From JALCLA01 sp965653565 (GTDB taxonomy: Bacteria; Pseudomonadota; Gammaproteobacteria; Xanthomonadales; Xanthomonadaceae): DNA of 64,000 nt. Shown one piece after another: positions 55,380 through 63,357 of this stretch. Position 1 is the first letter of the stretch; each line of letters opens with the position of its first letter. The position numbers and the translations under genes are program-made. Location of the stretch: positions 1-64,000 of the forward strand of contig CBFHAI010000004.1 in NCBI GenBank assembly GCA_965653565.1. The letters are read 5' to 3'. The notes under the pieces were generated by a model, which was not told where the DNA came from, made no database searches, and worked only from the letters and a program-made list of their open reading frames with translations.

Positions 55380-55808
55380 TCAATCGTCGTATTCGACGTC
55401 GCTGCTCACCACGCGGCCGTCATAGCCGCTGATGCGAAGTTCGACGCGCTGGCCGTCGCTGCCGCGCGCTTCGGCTTCCCACAGCGCGCCGTCGCGATCG
55501 AGATCGGAGATTTCGCTGTAGCCGGCGGTTTCGAGCGCCTCGGCCACGCTGCGTGCGTCGAGCATCGCGCGGCCGGCCGCCGGATCGAAAATCTCGCCGG
55601 TGGCCTCGTCGATCGACACCTCCGCCCACTTGCCGTCGGCGCGCCGCACTTCGGCTTCCCACAGGCCGGAATCGAATTCGATATCGCGCACTTCGCTGTA
55701 GCCCGCGGCCTGCAGCTTGGCCTGCATGTCGGCGGCAGCGCCGGACTGCGCCGCGGCGGCGGCGGCGAACACAATCGCGGGGACGCTCAACAGGACAATC
55801 GCTTTCAT
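55380..55808 (-). CDS. Periplasmic protein with two PepSY-like repeats
   Basis: A 142-residue protein with a signal peptide (MKAIVLLSVPAIVFAAAAAAQS). It then has two repeats of the PepSY-like type: MQAKLQAAGYSEVRDIEFDSGLWEAEVRRADGKWAEVSID and, about 60 residues later, ALETAGYSEISDLDRDGALWEAEARGSDGQRVELRI. PepSY domains are thought to inhibit or modulate proteases or sensors in the periplasm. The ATG at 55808 is preceded by GAGGA at good spacing; the ATG six bases upstream has none. It is divergent from a PepSY-regulator-kinase operon. Confidence 0.8.
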   Translation of the reverse strand: MKAIVLLSVPAIVFAAAAAAQSGAAADMQAKLQAAGYSEVRDIEFDSGLWEAEVRRADGKWAEVSIDEATGEIFDPAAGRAMLDARSVAEALETAGYSEISDLDRDGALWEAEARGSDGQRVELRISGYDGRVVSSDVEYDD

Positions 55809-55926
55809 GGTCATTCCTCATCGGATGCGGGATCATTCCCGGCGACGCCAGTGTCCACACGCCGATTAACACCATCGTGATCGGTGCATTCACAGGATGT
55901 TTAGAGCCGCGGCGGACCATGCACGC

Positions 55927-56226
55927 ATGATTTATCGCATCGCCCTCGCTTCGATCGTGCTGCTCGCCAGCGACGCGCCCGCCGCGCCGCCGCGCGACCA
56001 CGAACGGGCGCGTGACGCCAACCGTCGTGGCGAATTCGTCTCGCTCGAGAAAATCCTCGCCGACGCGCAGATGCGCCAGCCCGGCCGCCTGCTCGATGTC
56101 GAACTCGACGACGACGAATACGAAATCGAAATCCTGCGCGCCGACGGCGTGGTGGTCGAAATCGAATACGACGCGCGCAGCGGCCGCCTGCTGGAGATCG
56201 AGATCGAAGACGAGGATGGCGACTGA
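55927..56226 (+). CDS. Small secreted PepSY domain protein
   Basis: A 99-residue protein with a signal peptide (MIYRIALASIVLLASDAPAA) and one PepSY-like unit (SLEKILADAQMRQPGRLLDVELDDDEYEIEILRADGVVVEIEYDARSGRLLEIEIED). It is strongly acidic. The stop overlaps the response regulator start (TGATG), so the three genes are translated together. It may modulate the sensor kinase in the periplasm; that is inference from operon position, and known in outline for PepSY proteins beside two-component systems. Confidence 0.8.
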   Translation: MIYRIALASIVLLASDAPAAPPRDHERARDANRRGEFVSLEKILADAQMRQPGRLLDVELDDDEYEIEILRADGVVVEIEYDARSGRLLEIEIEDEDGD

Positions 56227-56888
56227 TGCGGCTGTTGCTCGCCGAGGACGACGGCGCGATCGCCGCCATGGTGGCCGCCGCGCTGATCGAAGCCGGCTAC
56301 GCCGTGGATCGCGCCGAAGACGGCGTGCAGGCCGAATTCCTCGGTCAGACGGAGCGCTACGACGCGGCCATCCTCGACATCGGCCTGCCGCAACTCGATG
56401 GCCTGGCGGTGCTGCAGCGCTGGCGCGATGCCGGGCTGGCGTTGCCGGTGCTGATGCTCACCGCGCGCACCCGCTGGCACGACAAGCTCGCCGGCTTCGA
56501 CGCCGGCGCCGACGACTATCTCACCAAGCCATTCCAGCTCGAAGAACTGATCGTTCGCGTGCGCGCGCTGATCCGCCGCGCGGCCGGCCACGCGGCGCCG
56601 CAACTGCGCTGCGGGCCGCTGCTGTTCGATGTCAACGCGGCGCGTTTCAGCCTCGACGGCATGCCTTTGACCTTCACCGCGCACGAATTCCGCATCCTCG
56701 CCTACCTGATGCATCACCCGGGCAAACTCGTCACGCGCGCCGAGTTGGGCGAGCATGTCTACGAGGGCGGCTTCGACCCGGATTCGAACGTGATCGATGT
56801 GCTGATCGGACGCATCCGCCGCAAGCTCGGCGCGGCGTTGATCCACACCGTACGCGGGCAGGGTTTCCGCTTGTCGGACACCGAATGA
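56226..56888 (+). CDS. OmpR/PhoP-family response regulator
   Basis: A 220-residue transcriptional regulator. Receiver domain: acidic pair E7-D8-D9, phospho-acceptor D51 (AILDIGLPQLDGL), Thr in MLTART and Lys in LTKPFQ. C-terminal winged helix (about 125-218) with LTFTAHEFRILAYLMHHPGKLVTRAEL and VIDVLIGRIRRKLG. It overlaps both neighbours. Its targets probably include the divergent PepSY gene. Confidence 0.92.
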   Translation: MRLLLAEDDGAIAAMVAAALIEAGYAVDRAEDGVQAEFLGQTERYDAAILDIGLPQLDGLAVLQRWRDAGLALPVLMLTARTRWHDKLAGFDAGADDYLTKPFQLEELIVRVRALIRRAAGHAAPQLRCGPLLFDVNAARFSLDGMPLTFTAHEFRILAYLMHHPGKLVTRAELGEHVYEGGFDPDSNVIDVLIGRIRRKLGAALIHTVRGQGFRLSDTE

Positions 56889-58219
56889 AACGTCCAGCTT
56901 CGCTGCGCCGCCGACTGGTGATCGCCGGCGCCGGCGGCCTGGTGTTCGCCGCGTTGATGGCGGCCTGGCTGCTCGGCGCCGCCTTTGAACGCGCCGCCGA
57001 ACGTGCGCTCGATCGCCGGCTCGACGAAGATCTCGATCATCTGATCGCGCTGGCCGAGCCGTCGCCCGAGGGTCACGTCCGGCTGGCGCGCGAGCCGGTG
57101 GACGAGCGCTACGATCGCATTTTCTCCGGCTGGTATTGGGCAGTTCTGCAAAGCGACGGGGCAGCGACATCGCGTTCGTCGTGGGATCAGGCGGCGCTCG
57201 AAAGCGTGCTCGCCGAAGCGACGGCGCAGCGCATGTATCGCGAAATCCAGGGACCGCGCGAACAACGACTGCGGGTCGCCATGCAGCGCGTGCGTTTTTC
57301 CGGCACGACCGGCGACCTGGCCTTCGCGGTCGCCGGCGATCTGTCCCAGACCCATGCCGAAGCGCGCGATTTCCGCTGGTTCGCGGCGCTGGCGGTGGCC
57401 GCCATCGTGGCGGCGCTGCTGGCCGCGATGTCGTGGCAGGTGGGATTCGGGCTGCGGCCGCTGCGCCGCGTCGGCGACACCTTGCGCCGCGTGCGCAGCG
57501 GCGAAGATGCGCGCTTCGCGCTCGATGAACTGCCGGCCGAAGTAATGCCGCTGGCGGCGCAGGTGAACGATCTGCTCGACGATCACGATCGTCGTGTCGA
57601 ACGCGCGCGGCATGCCGCGCAGGACTTGGCGCATGCGCTCAAGACGCCGCTCACCGTGCTCGCGCTCGAAAGCGAGCGGCCCGATGCGGAGTTTCCCGCA
57701 CGCGTGCGGGAACACGTGGCGCGCATGCGATCGAGCGTCGAACGCCAGCTGGCCGGCGCCATCGGCGCCGATGCGCGCCAGCGCACGGCGATCCGTCCGG
57801 TGCTCGAATCGCTGTGTGCCTTGCTGTCGCGTGCGCATGCCGGGCGCGCCGTACGCGCGACGATCGATTGCGCCGCTGAACTACGTTTCGCCGGCCGCCG
57901 CGAAGATCTCGAAGAGATGCTCGGCAACCTGCTGGACAACGCCTTCAAATGGGCCCGCTCGGAACTGCGCGCGAGTGCCGCAATCGCCGGCGGCACGCTC
58001 ACCATCGCGCTCGACGACGACGGTCCCGGCCTCGACGACGAGCAACTCGCTCACGTGCTCACCCGCGGTGTGCGCCTCGACGAGCGCAAGCCCGGTAGCG
58101 GACTGGGCCTTGGCATCGTGCGCGACGTGGCGCGGGCCTACGGTGGCGTTCTGACATTGGAGCGGTCGGCACTGGGCGGCCTGCGCGCACGGCTCGCTTT
58201 TCCGGCTCCAGCGGCGTGA
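56885..58219 (+). CDS. Sensor histidine kinase
   Basis: A 444-residue membrane kinase, partner of the regulator above. TM1 is about 11-33 and TM2 about 166-188, with a 130-residue periplasmic sensor between. A HAMP-like region follows, then the HisKA box AAQDLAHALKTPLTVLA with H250, N box NLLDNAFKWA, and G boxes DDDGPGLDDEQL and GSGLGLGIVRDVARAYGG. The layout is like PhoQ/QseC-type sensors. The signal is unknown. Its ATG overlaps the regulator stop (ATGA). Confidence 0.92.
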   Translation: MKRPASLRRRLVIAGAGGLVFAALMAAWLLGAAFERAAERALDRRLDEDLDHLIALAEPSPEGHVRLAREPVDERYDRIFSGWYWAVLQSDGAATSRSSWDQAALESVLAEATAQRMYREIQGPREQRLRVAMQRVRFSGTTGDLAFAVAGDLSQTHAEARDFRWFAALAVAAIVAALLAAMSWQVGFGLRPLRRVGDTLRRVRSGEDARFALDELPAEVMPLAAQVNDLLDDHDRRVERARHAAQDLAHALKTPLTVLALESERPDAEFPARVREHVARMRSSVERQLAGAIGADARQRTAIRPVLESLCALLSRAHAGRAVRATIDCAAELRFAGRREDLEEMLGNLLDNAFKWARSELRASAAIAGGTLTIALDDDGPGLDDEQLAHVLTRGVRLDERKPGSGLGLGIVRDVARAYGGVLTLERSALGGLRARLAFPAPAA

Positions 58220-58307
58220 AACCAGCAGCTTGAGAACCGCGTCTTGAGAACCGCGTCACGCGCACACACCTAGGGCAGACCATCGCGTTCCCCTCGTGGA
58301 GTTCGGA

Positions 58308-58931
58308 ATGAACCAGTCTTGCGATCTGCCGGGCCTGTCGGCCAACGTTGCGCCCAGCGCGTTTCCCGATCCGCTGCGCGATTTGCCCGCCCCCGCCGAC
58401 CAGGCCGAGGCGGTTTTCGCCGGCGGCTGCTTCTGGTGCACCGAGGCGGTGTATCGCCAGCTCGACGGCGTGAGCGACGTCGTCTCCGGATACGCCGGCG
58501 GCACCGCGGCCACCGCGAACTACGACGCCGTTTGCAGCGGCCGCACCGACCATGCCGAAGCGATCCGCATCAGCTACGACCCGCAGATCATCAGCTACGG
58601 CCAGTTGCTGAAGGTTTTCTTCTCCGCCGCGCACGACCCGACCCAGGTCGACCGCCAGGGCAACGATCGCGGCCGTCAGTATCGTTCCGCGGTCTTCTTC
58701 GCCAACGATGCCGAAAAACAGGTCGCGCAGGCCTACATCGCGCAGCTCGATGCCGCGCGCGTTTTCAACTCGCCGATCGCCACCTCGCTCGAACCGCTCG
58801 ACACCTTCTACCCGGCCGAGTCGTACCATCAGGACTACGCCGCGCGAAATCCGGCACAGCCCTATATCGCCGGGGTGTCCGCGCCGAAGGTCGCGAAGGT
58901 TCGCAAACTTTACCCGGAGAAGTTGAAGTAG
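58308..58931 (+). CDS. msrA: Peptide methionine (S)-S-oxide reductase MsrA
   Basis: A 207-residue repair enzyme that reduces the S-epimer of methionine sulfoxide. The catalytic motif is GGCFWCTEAVYR with nucleophile C41. YAGGTAATANYDAVCSGRTDHAEAIRISYDP and FFSAAHDPTQVDRQGNDRGRQYRSAVFF are typical. The ATG at 58308 has GGAG nine bases upstream. msrB follows after 109 bases of repeat-like DNA. Confidence 0.95.
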   Translation: MNQSCDLPGLSANVAPSAFPDPLRDLPAPADQAEAVFAGGCFWCTEAVYRQLDGVSDVVSGYAGGTAATANYDAVCSGRTDHAEAIRISYDPQIISYGQLLKVFFSAAHDPTQVDRQGNDRGRQYRSAVFFANDAEKQVAQAYIAQLDAARVFNSPIATSLEPLDTFYPAESYHQDYAARNPAQPYIAGVSAPKVAKVRKLYPEKLK

Positions 58932-59040
58932 AGCAGGGACGAGGGGCGAGTAGCGAGGGCGCACTTTTCTACGCCGCGGTTTTCGATCCTCTTTCCTACA
59001 AAGCGCCCTAACTACTAATCCCTAACCCCTAAGAAAGACC
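58932..59040. repeat. Dispersed repeat between msrA and msrB
   Basis: GAGCAGGGACGAGGGGCGAG... directly after the msrA stop resembles the sequence directly after the pncC stop (63233 onwards). The right end, CTAACTACTAATCCCTAACC..., reads as the complement of TTAGGGGTTAGGG words. It belongs to the same style of short-word palindromic element as the GGGAATC repeats. Confidence 0.5.
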
Positions 59041-59493
59041 ATGCCCACCTCACCCACCGGCCACGACCTCACACCCCTCTCCGCCGAAACCCGCACCGCA
59101 CTCGCTGCGAAGCTGAGTCCCGAGCAACGCCGCGTGTTGCTCGAACACGGCACCGAACGTGCGTTCTGCGGCACCCTGCTCAACAACAAGCACGCCGGCA
59201 CGTATGCCTGCGCCTTGTGCGGGCTGCCGTTGTTCGGGTCGTCGACCAAGTTCGAATCGGGCACCGGCTGGCCGAGTTTCAACGAACCGTTCGATCGGGC
59301 GCACATCACCTACATCCGCGATGTGAGCTACGGCATGGTGCGCACGGAAATCCGCTGCGCGCGCTGCGATGGGCATCTCGGCCACGTCTTCCCCGATGGA
59401 CCGCCGCCGTCGCATGAGCGTTACTGTTTGAACTCCGAAGCGATGGAGTTTTTCCCGGAAGGAGAAGTTCCGCCGCAGAAGGCGCAGCCGTGA
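59041..59493 (+). CDS. msrB: Peptide methionine (R)-S-oxide reductase MsrB
   Basis: A 150-residue partner of MsrA acting on the R-epimer. Structural zinc is bound by C57, C60, C106 and C109 (CALC and CARC). The catalytic Cys is C129 in RYCLNSEAM. GTGWPSF and GHLGHVFPDGP are conserved. There is no signal peptide, so it is cytoplasmic. Its stop overlaps the GTG start of hslR. Confidence 0.96.
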   Translation: MPTSPTGHDLTPLSAETRTALAAKLSPEQRRVLLEHGTERAFCGTLLNNKHAGTYACALCGLPLFGSSTKFESGTGWPSFNEPFDRAHITYIRDVSYGMVRTEIRCARCDGHLGHVFPDGPPPSHERYCLNSEAMEFFPEGEVPPQKAQP

Positions 59494-59897
59494 CGTCGAG
59501 CGACATCGGCACGCCCGGCGTCCGCATCGATGTGTGGTTGTGGGCCGCGCGCTTCTTCAAGACGCGCGCGCTCGCCAAGCAGGCGATCGAGAGCGGCAAG
59601 GTCGAGATCAACGGACAGGGCTGCAAGCCGTCGCGGCAGGTGCATGTCGACGACAGACTGAGCATCGCGCGCGGCGAGGAACGTTTCGAGATCACCGCGC
59701 TCGATCTGAACGACACGCGCGGCCCGGCCGCGAAGGCGCAATTGCTGTATCGCGAGTCGGAAGAATCGCTCGCCAAGCGGCTCGCCGAGCGTGAGCAGCG
59801 CCGGCTTGCGAATGCCGGTTTCCAGGCCCCGAAAAGCAAACCCGACAAACGTGCGCGCCGTTTGATCCAGGCGCTCGGCGACATCGACGCGCTGTAG
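59490..59897 (+). CDS. hslR: Heat shock protein 15 (Hsp15), S4 RNA-binding protein
   Basis: A 135-residue protein with an N-terminal S4 domain (VRIDVWLWAARFFKTRALAKQAIESGKVEING ... VHVDDRLSI) and a basic C-terminal tail (SKPDKRARRLIQ). Hsp15 binds stalled 50S subunits carrying peptidyl-tRNA and helps recycle them. The start is a GTG overlapping the msrB stop (GTGA), so it is translated with msrB. Confidence 0.92.
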   Translation: MTSSDIGTPGVRIDVWLWAARFFKTRALAKQAIESGKVEINGQGCKPSRQVHVDDRLSIARGEERFEITALDLNDTRGPAAKAQLLYRESEESLAKRLAEREQRRLANAGFQAPKSKPDKRARRLIQALGDIDAL

Positions 59898-59977
59898 TTT
59901 CTTTCCACGCTCGCCACAGCATCAGCAATCCTTCTCCCACCGGTAGAAGGTGGTGCGTCAGCGCCGGAAGAGGGTTC

Positions 59978-60008
59978 GGGGCTTGTATCGAGTTCGGTAC
60001 AAAGCCCC
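59978..60008. terminator. Possible bidirectional terminator or repeat between hslR and mutS
   Basis: GGGGCTTGTA (59978-59987) pairs with TACAAAGCCCC (59998-60008, one bulge). T-runs are lacking. The surrounding 59930-60047 is low-complexity CTTCTCCC/CCCTCTCC sequence of a type often dispersed in proteobacterial genomes. Confidence 0.45.
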
Positions 60009-60047
60009 GCACTCTCACCCCAACCCCTCTCCAGGGGTCGAGGGGCT

Positions 60048-62600
60048 TTAGAGCAGGGATCGCAAGCGATACAGCGCTTCCAGCGCCTGCTTCGGCGTCA
60101 ACTCATCCGGATCCACCGCTGCGAGCGCCGCAAGCGCCGGTGCGGGCGCCGCGAACAATCCCATCTGCATCGGCTGATCGAGCGCCGCGGGCGTCGTCTC
60201 CGGCACGTCGCGATTGCGCTGTTCGAGCATCGCCAAGGTGCGCCGCGCGTCGGCTACCACGGCTTTCGGCAAACCGGCCAACGCGGCCACTTGCAGGCCG
60301 AAACTGCGATTCGCCGGGCCGTCCTTCACTGCATGCATGAAGACGAGCTTGTCGCCGTGCTCGACGGCATCCAGATGCACGTTCGCGATGCCGCTGCCGG
60401 GCTCGGCGAGCGCGGTGAGTTCGAAATAGTGCGTCGCGAACAGCGTGAAGGCGCGATTGGTCTGCGCCAGATGCACCGCGCAGGCCTGCGCCAGTGCGAG
60501 GCCGTCGTAGGTCGAGGTGCCGCGTCCGATTTCGTCCATCAGCACCAGCGAATGCGCGGTGGCGTGGTGCAGGATGTAGCTGGTTTCCGACATCTCGACC
60601 ATGAAGGTCGACTGCCCGCGTGCGAGATCGTCGCCGGCGCCGATGCGGGTGAGGATGCGATCGATCGGACCGATCTGCGCCGACGCCGCCGGCACGAAAC
60701 TGCCGATGTGCGCGAGCAGCACGATCAGCGCGTTCTGCCGCATGTACGTGCTCTTGCCGCCCATGTTCGGGCCGGTGATCACCAGCATGCGGCGGTCTTC
60801 GTCGAGCAGCAGGTCGTTCGGTTCGAACGGCTCGTCGCGCACCGCTTCCACCACCGGATGCCGGCCGCGTTCGATGTGCAGGCACGGCGCTTCGATCAGC
60901 ACCGGACGCGACCAATCCAGCGCCAGCGCGCGCTCGGCGAACGCCGCCAGCACATCGAGTTCCGACAGCGCGCCGGCGCAGCGCTTGAGCGGTTCGAGAT
61001 GCGCATTGAGCGTGTCGAGCAATTCCTCGAACAGCTGCCGCTCGCGCGCCAGTGAGCGCTCGCGCGCCGACAGCACCTTGTCTTCGAAATTCTTCAGTTC
61101 TTCGGTGATGTAGCGCTCGGCACCGGTCAGCGTCTGGCGCCGGGTGTAGTGCGTCGGCGCGCGTTCCGACTGACCCTTGCTGATCTCGATGTAATAGCCG
61201 TGCACGCGGTTGTAGCCAACTTTCAGCGTCGAAATGCCGCTGCTCTCGCGCTCGCGCGCTTCGAGATCGACGAGGAACTGATCGGCATGCGTCGACAGCC
61301 GCCGCAATTCGTCGAGTTCGGAATCGAAACCGTCGGCGACGACGCCGCCATCGCGCAGCAGCGCCGGCGGCTGCGGCATCACGGCGCGGGCGAGCAAGGC
61401 CGCGCTATCGTCGTGGCTGCCGAGTTCATCCGCCAGCGCATCCAGGCGCGGCGAATCGATCGGTTCGAGCAGCGCGCGGATCGCCGGCAGCGCGCTGAGC
61501 GCATCGCGCAAGGTGGACAGATCGCGCGGCCGCGCCGAGCGCAGCGCGACGCGGGTGAGGATGCGTTCGACATCGCCCAGCGCGCGGAAGCTTTCGCGCA
61601 GCGGCTCGAACGCGCGCTGGTCGATCAGGCTCTGCACGGCGTGATGACGTTCGCCCAGCACGCGCCGATCGCGCAGCGGACGATGCAGCCAGCGCCGCAA
61701 CAAACGCCCGCCCATCGGCGAGACGGTGACATCGAGCACGCCGAGCAGCGTGTGCTGCGTGTTGCCGTCGACGCGCGTGTCCAGTTCGAGATGACGGCGC
61801 GTCGCGGCGTTCATAGCGATACCGTCGTCCGCGGCTTCGAGCGCGATCGAGGTCAGATGCGGCAGTCGCTGCTTCTGCGTTTCCTCGACGTAGCCGAGCA
61901 ACGCGCCCGCTGCCGCGGTGGCGAGCGGTTTTTCTTCGAGACCGAAACCGGTCAGATCGTGCAGGCCGAAGAAACGCAGCAATTGCCGGCGGCAGGCGTC
62001 GGTCTCGAACAGCCACGGTGCGCGTCGCCGCGCGCCTTGTCGCGACGTCAACCACGCCGGCCATCCGTCTTCATCGGGCAGCAGCAACTCGGCCGGTTCG
62101 AGCCGTGCGAGTTCCGCGGCCAGTGCGTCTTCGTTCGCGACCTGGTTGGCGAGAAAACGTCCGCCGGCCAGATCGGCCCATGCGATGCCGTAGCCGCTGC
62201 GTCCGCGCGTGATCGCCATCAGCAGCGTGTCGCGGCGTTCCTGCAGCAGCGCTTCGTCGGTCACCGTACCGGGCGTGACGATGCGCACCACCTTGCGTTC
62301 GACCAGGCCTTTGGCGAGCGCCGGATCGCCGATCTGTTCGCAGATCGCCACCGATTCGCCGAGCGCGACGAGCCGGGCTAGATAGCCTTCGTAAGCGTGC
62401 ACCGGCACGCCGGCCATCGGTATCGGCTGGCCAGCCGACGAGCCGCGCTGGGTGAGCGTGATGTCGAGCAGGCGCGCGGCCTTGCGTGCGTCGTCGTAGA
62501 ACAATTCGTAGAAATCGCCCATGCGGAAGAACAGCAGCAAATCCGGATGCTCCGCCTTGGCGGCGAAGAATTGGCGCATCAGCGGCGTGTGTTCGCTCAA
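60048..62600 (-). CDS. mutS: DNA mismatch repair protein MutS
   Basis: An 850-residue mismatch sensor. The mismatch-contacting Phe-x-Glu is in LLFFRMGDFYELFYDDA (about 20-36). Walker A is GPNMGGKSTYMRQ, followed by SAQIGPIDRILTRIGAGDDLARGQSTFMVEMSE-type motifs, MDEIGRGTSTYDGLALA and ATHYFELT. The start is placed at TTG 62600, giving LSEHTPLMRQFF, the conserved family N-terminus and E. coli-like length (853). No ATG fits; the next one upstream would add 39 unrelated residues. Confidence 0.95.
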   Translation of the reverse strand: MSEHTPLMRQFFAAKAEHPDLLLFFRMGDFYELFYDDARKAARLLDITLTQRGSSAGQPIPMAGVPVHAYEGYLARLVALGESVAICEQIGDPALAKGLVERKVVRIVTPGTVTDEALLQERRDTLLMAITRGRSGYGIAWADLAGGRFLANQVANEDALAAELARLEPAELLLPDEDGWPAWLTSRQGARRRAPWLFETDACRRQLLRFFGLHDLTGFGLEEKPLATAAAGALLGYVEETQKQRLPHLTSIALEAADDGIAMNAATRRHLELDTRVDGNTQHTLLGVLDVTVSPMGGRLLRRWLHRPLRDRRVLGERHHAVQSLIDQRAFEPLRESFRALGDVERILTRVALRSARPRDLSTLRDALSALPAIRALLEPIDSPRLDALADELGSHDDSAALLARAVMPQPPALLRDGGVVADGFDSELDELRRLSTHADQFLVDLEARERESSGISTLKVGYNRVHGYYIEISKGQSERAPTHYTRRQTLTGAERYITEELKNFEDKVLSARERSLARERQLFEELLDTLNAHLEPLKRCAGALSELDVLAAFAERALALDWSRPVLIEAPCLHIERGRHPVVEAVRDEPFEPNDLLLDEDRRMLVITGPNMGGKSTYMRQNALIVLLAHIGSFVPAASAQIGPIDRILTRIGAGDDLARGQSTFMVEMSETSYILHHATAHSLVLMDEIGRGTSTYDGLALAQACAVHLAQTNRAFTLFATHYFELTALAEPGSGIANVHLDAVEHGDKLVFMHAVKDGPANRSFGLQVAALAGLPKAVVADARRTLAMLEQRNRDVPETTPAALDQPMQMGLFAAPAPALAALAAVDPDELTPKQALEALYRLRSLL

Positions 62601-62734
62601 GAGGCGGATCCTGCGACTCGTCGCGGGCAACGGCGCCCGCGGGCCGCATAGTTTCGCAGAGCCGCCGCGGCGATGGACGTTTGTTCGCGCGCCGAAGGTT
62701 TTTGCTCGGCGCGCCACCCGGTTAAGCTAGGCCC

Positions 62735-63232
62735 GTGAATACGACTCCCGTTTTCGACGACGACGCATTGCATGCCTTGGCCGTGGACGTCGGCGCGCGC
62801 CTCAAAAGCCGCGGCCACACCCTCGCCACCGCCGAGAGCTGCACCGGCGGCTGGATCGCTAAGATGATCACCGACATTCCCGGCTGCTCGGAATGGTTCG
62901 AAGCGGGGCTGGCGGCCTACAGCTACGAAGCCAAACAGGCGCTGCTCGGCGTGCGCCCCGAAACCCTCACCGAACATGGCGCGGTGAGCCGCGAGACCGT
63001 GCTCGAAATGGTGTCGGGCGCATTGATTCATTCCGGTGCGAGCGTGGCGGTGGCCGTCACCGGCATCGCCGGACCCTCGGGCGGCACCGCCGACAAACCG
63101 GTCGGCACGGTATGGATCGCGTGGAAACGCCGCGGCGGCTATCCGCACGCGGAGCTGTTTCATTTCGACGGCGATCGCGAGCGGGTGCGTCGGCAGACGG
63201 TGGCCGCGGCATTGCGGGGGTTGATGGGGTAG
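62735..63232 (+). CDS. pncC: Nicotinamide-nucleotide amidase (CinA C-terminal domain)
   Basis: A 165-residue stand-alone CinA C-terminal domain that converts nicotinamide mononucleotide to nicotinate mononucleotide in pyridine nucleotide salvage. It has TLATAESCTGGWIAKMITDIPGCSEWFEAGLAAYS, VAVTGIAGPSGGTADKPVGTVWIAW and the C-terminal FDGDRERVRRQTV. The start is GTG, divergent from mutS. Its place upstream of lexA/recA is common in proteobacteria. Confidence 0.93.
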   Translation: MNTTPVFDDDALHALAVDVGARLKSRGHTLATAESCTGGWIAKMITDIPGCSEWFEAGLAAYSYEAKQALLGVRPETLTEHGAVSRETVLEMVSGALIHSGASVAVAVTGIAGPSGGTADKPVGTVWIAWKRRGGYPHAELFHFDGDRERVRRQTVAAALRGLMG

Positions 63233-63330
63233 AGCAGGGGTTAGGGGTGAGTGGCGAGGGCACGTTGTAGCGAGTTCACGGGGCGTTGCGATGCCACGCT
63301 CTTTTCCCGATTCCCGCCCCATTGACCGCC
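63233..63330. repeat. Mosaic of two repeat words before lexA
   Basis: The left end (AGCAGGGGTTAGGGGTGAGT..., directly after the pncC stop) resembles the repeat after msrA. The right end (CTCTTTTCCCGATTCCCGCCCC, 63299-63320) matches the right arm of the GGGAATC elements. Confidence 0.5.
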
Positions 63331-63336
63331 TAGCCG

Positions 63337-63355
63337 TTAGTAGTAATACTACTAA
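63337..63355 (+). promoter_or_regulatory. LexA operator (SOS box, Xanthomonas type)
   Basis: TTAGTAGTAATACTACTAA is a perfect 19-bp palindrome fitting TTAG-N6-TACTA, the known LexA box of Xanthomonas. It ends two bases before the lexA ATG, so LexA would repress its own gene. Confidence 0.93.
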
Positions 63356-63357
63356 CC

